This document shows, in pieces, positions 34,401 to 40,006 of a stretch of DNA of 40,006 bases. Under the pieces are notes generated by a model. It was not told the origin of the DNA, did no database searches, and saw nothing but the letters and a program-made list of their open reading frames with translations. A program made the position numbers and the translations under genes. The DNA lies in NCBI GenBank assembly GCA_002729125.1, contig PBTQ01000067.1:1-40006 (forward strand), written 5' to 3'. The first letter of the stretch is position 1; every line of letters begins with the position of its first letter. This DNA comes from Acidimicrobiaceae bacterium. Its GTDB lineage: Bacteria > Actinomycetota > Acidimicrobiia > Acidimicrobiales > Aldehydirespiratoraceae.

Positions 34401-34424
34401 ACCGACCGGAGGGGCCGCTTCAGT
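34396..34424. terminator. Bidirectional stem between convergent stop codons
   Basis: ACTGAA (34396-34401) and TTCAGT (34419-34424) pair over the gap; both stop codons lie in the arms. An inner GC-rich stretch may extend it. Weak to moderate candidate. Confidence 0.35.
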
Positions 34425-35424
34425 AGCCGCGTACCCCGTGGTACGGACTGCCCTTCGCCTTCCAGTCCTCGTAGAGCGCCATGAAGTTCTCTCCGAACGG
34501 GTCCTGCCCTCGGAGCGGCATCATCGCCCGCCGAATGGTCCAGTCCTCAGGGGCCAGTTCGGCGGCCCGATCGAAGTTCCGGTCGCAGCCAGCTTGATCG
34601 CCCCGATCACGCAACGCGAGCGCGAGACGGAAGTGGAGACGGGCGGCTTCTTCCTCGCTAGAGAGATCACCCACCACACCGATCGCCTCACCCGTCGACA
34701 TCCCTGCATCGCCCTCGCGCACCCAGCGACGGATCCGGTCGTGCTGCTTGCCGGATTCGACACCGGTGAACTCGCTGAACAGGTCGCTGCCATAGGCGCT
34801 CCAGTTCGGCATGGCGATCGTGTCGTCCTCGTTGACCAACACAACGGTAGGGACATTTGAGATCGCGTAAAGCTCGGTGACGACATGATGGGCATCAACC
34901 ACCACCGGGTAGGTAATTCCCTCGGCCAACTCACGGAGCTTCTCGATGTTTTCGTCGATGGCGACGGCAATGATCTCGAAGTCCGTGTGCCCCTCGGCGT
35001 GGATTTCATTTTGCAGTGTCTGCCACCCGGGCAGCTCGTAGCCGCACCCTCACCAACTGGAGAAGGCGATCAACAGCCGTTTTTTGCTGCGATGATCGCT
35101 CAGCGAGGTGACCCCGCCGCCCGTAAGGTTGGGCAGGGTGAAGTCGGGAGCGACGAGATCGTCGAGTGCCTGGCGGCGAGCCACCCGGGGCACACCGATC
35201 GCAGCGAGACCCGCCTCGGTATCGATGGCGACGGGACGGTCGAGTAGATCACCGAGGACGGCCAGACCAAGGCCGTCGTTGGAAACGAGGGCGCCACGGT
35301 CAGGGATGAGCACACACGTGTCGTCCTGACAAAGCCCCTCTGGCTTGAGCGTCCAGCCGAGTTCGGCGAGTTGGGCCTCGCTGATCGTGCCGAACGAGTC
35401 GAGCAGTGCAGTGTCGTTGGCCAT
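34420..35424 (-). CDS. Candidate selenoprotein: thioredoxin-fold (AhpC/TSA-like) protein with Sec at an in-frame TGA
   Basis: Reading through a single TGA (35052-35050) gives 334 residues. Before it are a 90-residue N-terminal part and the redoxin start (PDFTLPNLTGG, SLSDHRSKKRLLIAFSSW). At the TGA, residue 125, relatives have the first active-site cysteine: the motif becomes W-U-G-C with C127, followed by GYELPGWQTLQNE. Further on are the cis-proline loop SNVPTVVLV and a TPR-like helical tail ending DPFGENFMALYEDWKAKGSP. Upstream and downstream parts are in the same frame, no other stop occurs, and both look conserved. So insertion of selenocysteine is more likely than a nonsense mutation. 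It probably reduces disulfides or peroxides. ATG 35424 has TACGGT six bases upstream. The selenocysteine machinery is not in this window. Confidence 0.78.
35020..35052 (-). promoter_or_regulatory. Sec TGA codon with bacterial SECIS-like hairpin
   Basis: On the minus strand the TGA (35052-35050) is followed, after 15 bases, by CTGCC (35034-35030), loop CGGGT (35029-35025) and GGCAG (35024-35020). This is a perfect five-pair stem with a G- and GU-containing loop that begins 20 bases after the TGA. Known bacterial SECIS elements have a short stem with a G in the small loop about 16-37 bases from the TGA, so the position fits binding by SelB. Confidence 0.6.
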
Positions 35425-35430
35425 GCGGGG

Positions 35431-35436
35431 ACCGTA
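35431..35436 (-). promoter_or_regulatory. Candidate leaderless -10 box of the selenoprotein gene
   Basis: TACGGT on the minus strand, six bases before the ATG at 35424. It supports the chosen start and separate transcription from the MFS gene upstream. Confidence 0.45.
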
Positions 35437-35466
35437 GTCGGCCCGTCCGCTGTGGCGCCCGTTCGC

Positions 35467-36723
35467 TCAGGCCGGCTCCGACGGTGGTGTGGCGAAAATC
35501 CAGAAGACGGTGCCGCAGGCCGCCGCAACGCCAAGGATCGTGAAGCCGAGGCGATAGTCGCCAGTGGCATCGGCGAGTGAGCCGGCGATCAGCGGGCCGG
35601 CGATCGCGCCCATCGTCACGATGATGTTTGACCAACCCATGATCGAGGCGAACGATGTCGATCCGAAGTAATCGGCTCGGATCGCTTGCATCTGCGGGCC
35701 GCGCACACCCCATGCAAGTCCATGGAGGACGATGAAGATCACGACGGCGAATCCTGCGTCAATCCACACTAGGCCGAGCAACGCAGCGCCATGCATCTGC
35801 ATCGCGACACCCGAGATCAGCCGCTTGTTGATCCGGTCGCCGAGGTAGCCGCCGGCCGCTGTGCCGAGGATCTGCACGAGCGGCACGATGCCCGCCACGA
35901 TCGCCGCCGAGCCAGCCGAGTAGCCACGGTCTTCGGTGAGGTAGAGCGCGAGGTGGGCCATCGACGACACGACGACGAGCAGGGCAAACGCGTGTCCGAA
36001 CGAGATCATCCAGAAGCCCCGTGTGCGCAACGCCTGTTGGGCCGTGAGGTGGCGCCCGGTGCTCCCCTCGGCGTCGGGGGTGGCGTCGGCCTCGGCCGCA
36101 GTGAGGCCGTCCATTGGTTCGCCCGTGTCCTCTGGGCGGCGACCAGTGATCCCGGCCGCCCACCATGCGGCGCTCGAGAGGACCCCACCGACGACCAGGA
36201 CCGTCGCTCGCCAACCGACCGTCTGGAATCCCAAGACCATGATCGGTGCAGCGAACCCGCCGAGCGCGAAGCCCATCGTCTGGATCGACAGTGCTCGGGC
36301 TCGCCGTTTCTCGAACCAGGCGACGGTCGCCGCCGAGATGGTGAGAAAGCCGACCAGGCTCATGCCAATCGCCAGCAGAAGCATCGCGAGGAGGAACTGG
36401 GCGCGGCTATCGATCACGGCGACGGCGACGAAGCCGGCAGCGCTCGCGATCGCGCCGGCGCGCATCACCGGGGCGACACCTCGACGCTGGATCTCTCGTC
36501 CCTGCACCGGCCCGATGAAGGCGATCTCAGCGCGCGTTGCCCCGAAGACGACCGAGAGGAAGGTCTTCGACCAGCCAAACTGATCTCGGAGTTCCACGGC
36601 GAGATTCCCGAATCCCTGGACCCACACCATCGACTGGAGCGACCACACGACGGAGTTAGCGCCAACCACCTTCCATCCTGTGTACCGGCGCCGAGCCGTG
36701 GTGTCGGTGGTGGGTTCCGCCAT
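35467..36723 (-). CDS. MFS transporter (OFA/monocarboxylate-like)
   Basis: A 418-residue, 12-helix membrane transporter. The first half has SMVWVQGFGNLAVELRDQFG and a loop with GREIQRRGVAPVM in the A-motif place. The second half, after a hydrophilic loop (about 200-230), includes GGYLGDRINKRLISG as second A-motif. The pattern resembles the oxalate/formate or monocarboxylate branch, where the substrate is often an organic acid; this is inference. I chose ATG 36723 rather than a start 33 bases upstream. It lies between the selenoprotein gene and the mmsA operon on the same strand, 42 and 114 bases away, without clear coupling. Confidence 0.87.
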   Translation of the reverse strand: MAEPTTDTTARRRYTGWKVVGANSVVWSLQSMVWVQGFGNLAVELRDQFGWSKTFLSVVFGATRAEIAFIGPVQGREIQRRGVAPVMRAGAIASAAGFVAVAVIDSRAQFLLAMLLLAIGMSLVGFLTISAATVAWFEKRRARALSIQTMGFALGGFAAPIMVLGFQTVGWRATVLVVGGVLSSAAWWAAGITGRRPEDTGEPMDGLTAAEADATPDAEGSTGRHLTAQQALRTRGFWMISFGHAFALLVVVSSMAHLALYLTEDRGYSAGSAAIVAGIVPLVQILGTAAGGYLGDRINKRLISGVAMQMHGAALLGLVWIDAGFAVVIFIVLHGLAWGVRGPQMQAIRADYFGSTSFASIMGWSNIIVTMGAIAGPLIAGSLADATGDYRLGFTILGVAAACGTVFWIFATPPSEPA

Positions 36724-36837
36724 ACGGCGATCGTGCCCTCGTGGTCGTCGAAACACAACAACCGTCGTCTTCGCTACTGGAGTTCTGCTGGCCGCAGTGC
36801 CGCGCTCGTTGCGCGAGATCCGCCGACGGCTCCGGGG

Positions 36838-38331
36838 CTAGTTGGTCGGGAAGCCGAGATCGACCGACGAACTGGCCGGGTCGGGCCAGCGAGTCGTGAT
36901 CGCCTGGGGCTTGGTGTAGAAGCGCACACCTTCGGGGCCGTAAATCGCCGTATCGCTGAAGATGGAATCCTTCCATCCACCGAACGAGTGGTACGCCACC
37001 GGCACCGGGATCGGGACGTTGACGCCGACCATGCCGACCGGGGCCTCCTCGGTGAACTGGCGAGCAGCACCACCATCGCGGGTGAAGATCGCCGTGCCGT
37101 TGCCGTACGGATTGTCCTCGAGCAGCTTGATCGCATCGTCGAAGGTCGGCACACGCACCACACCGAGGAGGGGTCCGAAGACTTCGTCCTGATAAACGGT
37201 CATGTCAGGTGTGACGTCGTCGAGAAGAGTGCACCCGAGGAAGTAGCCGTCGCCGTCGAACCCGGCCTCACGGCCGTCGAGCACCACCTTGGCACCCGCG
37301 TCAGCACCGGCGGCGATAGAGGACTCGACCCGATCGCGGGCCTCTCGGGTGACGAGTGGGCCCATCTCCGAGGCGGGATCCATGCCATCGCCGATCGTGA
37401 GTGCACGGGTGCGCTCGGCGATTGCGTCGACCAGTGGGTCGGCGGCCTCGCCGACTACGACGACAACTGAGATGGCCATACAGCGCTCACCGGCCGAACC
37501 GAAGGCCGCCGACACGGCTGCGTCAGCCGCAAGACCGATATCGGCATCGGGCAGCACCAACATATGGTTCTTGGCGCCACCGAGGGCTTGTACCCGCTTG
37601 CCGTGCTCGCTGGCGGTGCGGTGGATGTATTGGGCGATCGGGGTGGAGCCGACGAAGCTCACCGCCTTGATATCGGGATGCTCGAGGATGGCGTCAACTG
37701 CGGTTTTGTCGCCGTTGACGAGGTTGAACACGCCGTCGGGGAAGCCGGCCTCGTGGATTAATTCGGCGAGGAACATCGCCGAGGTCGGGTCCTTCTCACT
37801 GGGCTTGAGTATGAAGGCGTTGCCGCAGCCGAGGGCGTTGGGAATCATCCAGAGCGGCACCATCGCTGGGAAGTTGAACGGGGTGATGCCGGCGACGACC
37901 CCGAGCGGCCGACGGACCGTCGTGACGTCGACGCCGGTCGAGACCTGGTTCGAGTGGCTGCCCTTGAGCATCTCGCCGATGTTGCAGGCGAACTCGATGT
38001 TCTCGAGGCCACGGGCGACCTCACCCATCGCGTCGCTGTGGACCTTGCCGTGCTCGGCGGTGATCTTCGCAGCGAGTTCGCGCGCGTTCTGCTTCACCAG
38101 GTTTCGCAGGTTGAACATCGCCTCGGCGCGCTTGGCGACACTCGAGGAGCGCCACTTCTGGAACGCGGCGTTCGCAATGGCGACTACAGCATCGAGCTCC
38201 TCGACCGACGCGAGGGCGACGGCGCCGGTCTGCTGACCGGTGGCGGGGTTGTAGACCGGGCTGGTGTTGCCGGATGTGCCGGCGACCGTACGGCCTCCGA
38301 CGAAGTGTCCGATTTCGGTGATGTCACTCAT
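36838..38331 (-). CDS. mmsA: Methylmalonate-semialdehyde dehydrogenase (CoA-acylating)
   Basis: A 497-residue aldehyde dehydrogenase. The nucleophile is C284 in GSAGERCMAIS and N153 (PFNFP) stabilises the intermediate. In place of the usual general-base glutamate is Asn255 in GGAKNH, the signature of CoA-dependent members that form propionyl-CoA or acetyl-CoA from methylmalonate or malonate semialdehyde. It follows the aminotransferase gene by 25 bases, so together they could convert beta-aminoisobutyrate or beta-alanine (from pyrimidine or valine breakdown) to acyl-CoA. ATG 38331 is the family's start; the frame upstream of it only overlaps the aminotransferase gene. Confidence 0.93.
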   Translation of the reverse strand: MSDITEIGHFVGGRTVAGTSGNTSPVYNPATGQQTGAVALASVEELDAVVAIANAAFQKWRSSSVAKRAEAMFNLRNLVKQNARELAAKITAEHGKVHSDAMGEVARGLENIEFACNIGEMLKGSHSNQVSTGVDVTTVRRPLGVVAGITPFNFPAMVPLWMIPNALGCGNAFILKPSEKDPTSAMFLAELIHEAGFPDGVFNLVNGDKTAVDAILEHPDIKAVSFVGSTPIAQYIHRTASEHGKRVQALGGAKNHMLVLPDADIGLAADAAVSAAFGSAGERCMAISVVVVVGEAADPLVDAIAERTRALTIGDGMDPASEMGPLVTREARDRVESSIAAGADAGAKVVLDGREAGFDGDGYFLGCTLLDDVTPDMTVYQDEVFGPLLGVVRVPTFDDAIKLLEDNPYGNGTAIFTRDGGAARQFTEEAPVGMVGVNVPIPVPVAYHSFGGWKDSIFSDTAIYGPEGVRFYTKPQAITTRWPDPASSSVDLGFPTN

Positions 38332-38356
38332 GGTCGTGGTGTCTCTCGTCGGGGAT

Positions 38357-39679
38357 TCAGCGTTTGGCGTTGATGTCATCGATGGCGGCGAACATGGCGA
38401 CGATGGCTTCGTCCATCTCGGCTTCGGTGACGTTGAGCATCGGTGCGATGCGGATGACGTTGCCGTACAGGCCGCCCTTGCCGACGAGCAGACCGTGCGA
38501 CCTGCAGCGCTCGAGGAACTCGGCGGTCGTGGCCGCATCGGGCTCATTCGAACCGCTGTGGACGAACTCGAGCGCCTGCATGAGGCCCTTGCCGCGCAGC
38601 TCGGCGATCCAGTCGTTCACCTCGACCGCAGGAGTGAGCCCGGCGGTGAGTTGGTTGCCACGAGCGAGGGCGTTGGCCTGCATGTTCTCGTCCTCGAGGG
38701 CCTGAAGGGTGGCGTTGCCGGCCGCAGCAGAAAGCGGATTGCCGCCGAACGTCGAGAACGACGTGACCTGGATCGTGTCCATGATTTCGGCGCGGGCGAC
38801 GACACCGGCGAGCGCGGCGCCGTTGCCGACCCCCTTAGCGAAGGTGAGCATGTCGGGAACGATGTCGTGAGCCTCGTAACCCCAGAAATGTTCGCCAGTG
38901 CGCCCCCAGCCAGTCTGGACCTCGTCGGAGATCAGCAGGATGCCGCGGGCGTCGAGCTCCTTCTGGAAGGCACCGAAGAACCCGTCGGGTGGGGTGGCGA
39001 ACCCACCGACACCTTGAATCGGCTCGGCAATCAGGCAGGCCACGTCGCCGGCCGACACCATGTCGAGCATCTGGGCGAGGTCGTCGACACAGGCCTCGGT
39101 GAAGGCGGCGTCGTCGAGGTCGCGGAACGGGCTGCGAAGGCGGTAGCCACCCTGCACGAAGTTCACATCAAGACCCGAGATCGAAGTCGAGGACCACGAA
39201 CTGTGCGACGTAATGGCCTGGGTGGTGAACGAACGCCCGTGGTAGCTGTTCCGCATCGCCAGCACCTGATTACTCTTGCGGTAGCTGGTGGCTAGTAGGA
39301 GAGCGGTGTCGTTGGCCTCCGAGCCCGAGGCGGTGAAGAAGACCCGGGCGTCGGGGATGCCCGACAGGCGACAGATGCGTTCGGCAAGTTCGATCATCGG
39401 CTCGTTGAGATAGAGCGTCGAGGTGTGCATCACTTTCGCGGCCTGCTCCTGCACGGCAGCGGTGACGTTCGGGTGGTTGTGCCCGATCATCGTGGTGAGC
39501 ACGCCGCCAAAGAAGTCGAGATACCGGTCGCCCTCAGCCGTGAAGACGGCGCTGCCGTCGCCATGGTCGATCGAGATCGGCTCGGCGAACATTGGCTTCA
39601 CGAACGACGGCAGCGAATTGCGGTAACGCTTGAGCAGTGCAGCATCGACCGACAGGTTGTCGACAGCGGTGGTTCGCAT
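38357..39679 (-). CDS. Class-III aminotransferase (AGXT2/beta-alanine-pyruvate-like)
   Basis: A 440-residue PLP enzyme of fold type I. The Schiff-base lysine is K282 in FAKGVGNGAALAGVV, with D252 in SDEVQTGWGRTG binding the pyridine nitrogen. Other hallmarks are SGSEANDTALLLA (118-130), YHGRS (146-150) and EPIQGVGGF (219-227). It likely transfers the amino group of an omega-amino acid to pyruvate or glyoxylate, giving the semialdehyde used by the MmsA encoded next to it. The ATG at 39679 has AGGAG immediately before it, too close for a normal ribosome site, so another initiation mode may apply. It is divergent from a GntR-type regulator. Confidence 0.9.
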   Translation of the reverse strand: MRTTAVDNLSVDAALLKRYRNSLPSFVKPMFAEPISIDHGDGSAVFTAEGDRYLDFFGGVLTTMIGHNHPNVTAAVQEQAAKVMHTSTLYLNEPMIELAERICRLSGIPDARVFFTASGSEANDTALLLATSYRKSNQVLAMRNSYHGRSFTTQAITSHSSWSSTSISGLDVNFVQGGYRLRSPFRDLDDAAFTEACVDDLAQMLDMVSAGDVACLIAEPIQGVGGFATPPDGFFGAFQKELDARGILLISDEVQTGWGRTGEHFWGYEAHDIVPDMLTFAKGVGNGAALAGVVARAEIMDTIQVTSFSTFGGNPLSAAAGNATLQALEDENMQANALARGNQLTAGLTPAVEVNDWIAELRGKGLMQALEFVHSGSNEPDAATTAEFLERCRSHGLLVGKGGLYGNVIRIAPMLNVTEAEMDEAIVAMFAAIDDINAKR

Positions 39680-39709
39680 CTCCTGATTCTGGACCGCACT
39701 TTGATTGCG

Positions 39710-39737
39710 TACAAGGCCTTGTTTGTTCTATACAAAG
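39710..39737. promoter_or_regulatory. Operator candidates between the aminotransferase and GntR genes
   Basis: The 62-base divergent gap holds a perfect palindrome ACAAGGCCTTGT (39711-39722), an inverted repeat TTTGT-TCTAT-ACAAA (39722-39736), and two TACAA direct repeats (39710 and 39731) exactly 21 bases apart, two helical turns. MocR/GntR regulators often bind paired repeats near their own promoter, so this is the likely target of the divergent regulator. TATACA (39729-39734), seven bases before the GTG, could be its -10 box. Confidence 0.5.
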
Positions 39738-39741
39738 ATTC

Positions 39742-40006
39742 GTGACCGATATCGCCAGGCCCAGCAGCGCCGAGCTCGCCGCCATCATCGAAGGGAGAAC
39801 CGCCGAGGAGATCGCAGCATCGATCGCCCGGCATGTTCACCAGGCCCCGCTCTCTGCGGACACCCCGCTCCCGACCGTGCGAGGCCTCGCCACCGAACTC
39901 GGAGTGAGTGCCAGCACCGTCAGCGACGCCTGGCGGATCCTCCGTGCTCGCGGCGTGATCGAGACCGACCGCCGTCGTGGCACGACCGTGCGTCTCGACC
40001 GCACCA
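39742..40006 (+). CDS. GntR-family (possibly MocR-type) regulator, 3' partial
   Basis: Only the first 88 codons are in the window. They encode a GntR winged helix (about residues 18-85): LPTVRGLATELGVSASTV is the recognition region and the wing has GVIETDRRRGTTVRL. The start is GTG at 39742. Its place opposite an aminotransferase gene suggests a MocR/GabR-type regulator, which would carry a PLP-binding domain further on, but that part lies beyond the edge. It probably controls the aminotransferase-mmsA operon. Confidence 0.8.
   Translation, partial: MTDIARPSSAELAAIIEGRTAEEIAASIARHVHQAPLSADTPLPTVRGLATELGVSASTVSDAWRILRARGVIETDRRRGTTVRLDRT

Noticed and set aside
35050-35052. TGA read as tryptophan, or a plain nonsense mutation
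   Set aside because: Many neighbouring genes end at TGA, so the code is standard. A lone stop exactly at a redox cysteine position with an intact downstream domain argues against random mutation.
1-40006. tRNA, rRNA, CRISPR array, insertion sequence or prophage
   Set aside because: I looked for tRNA T-loop-like sequence, repeat-spacer patterns, transposase or integrase motifs and found none.

Overview
The window is high-GC chromosomal DNA from a free-living actinobacterium. My best guess is the class Acidimicrobiia (Ilumatobacter/Microthrix-like lineages), although no marker here fixes the taxon. The reasons are dense coding with 1-4 base overlaps, GTG and TTG starts, F420-type LLM and deazaflavin (Ddn-like) oxidoreductases, a MFS-LivF fusion next to a LivH-LivM-LivG fusion, an actinobacterial-type large IleRS, a TANNNT box 6-8 bases before the start codon of many genes (leaderless style), and terminators without T-tracts. 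I saw no rRNA, tRNA, CRISPR array, insertion sequence or prophage gene. It reads as ordinary backbone with one decayed gene fragment.

Layout. 1-4010: two-gene branched-chain amino-acid-type ABC importer, with the first gene cut by the window edge. 4040-5125: MscS channel (minus). 5212-8522: molybdate operon (HTH-Mop regulator, modA, modB, modC) plus an abutting SDR. 8735-13955 (minus): F420/LLM oxidoreductase, enoyl-CoA hydratase-like protein, S9 peptidase, DUF1214 protein. 14006-20170: DUF2889 protein, PhyH-like 2OG oxygenase (minus), MFS exporter coupled to a zinc alcohol dehydrogenase, acidic low-complexity protein, second zinc alcohol dehydrogenase. 20186-21888 (minus): nucleoside hydrolase coupled to a double-hotdog thioesterase. 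21958-25170: ileS. 25194-28182: AIM24 protein, SDR remnant, isopenicillin-N-synthase-like oxygenase, Ddn-like protein, MarR regulator. 28183-32038: regulatory intergenic region and nrdAB (class I ribonucleotide reductase). 32265-34400: CPA2 antiporter with two Usp domains. 34420-35424 (minus): candidate selenoprotein. 35467-36723: MFS. 36838-39679 (minus): class-III aminotransferase and methylmalonate-semialdehyde dehydrogenase, divergent from a GntR-type regulator that runs off the end.

Main discovery candidate: the thioredoxin-fold gene at 34420-35424 has one in-frame TGA (35052-35050, minus) exactly where the first redox-active cysteine of a W-C-G-C motif should be. The protein continues in frame with conserved features such as the cis-Pro loop, and a compact bacterial-SECIS-like hairpin lies just downstream of the TGA. 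I interpret it as a selenoprotein that simple gene callers would split in two. Second candidate: the nrdAB leader can form mutually exclusive hairpins and includes a segment able to mask the ribosome binding site. Upstream of its promoter lie several DnaA-box-like sites.

Metabolic reading: the cell imports amino acids and molybdate, makes deoxynucleotides by an iron/tyrosyl-radical NrdAB, salvages nucleosides, and probably degrades beta-alanine/beta-aminoisobutyrate-type amines through the aminotransferase-MmsA pair under a divergent regulator.
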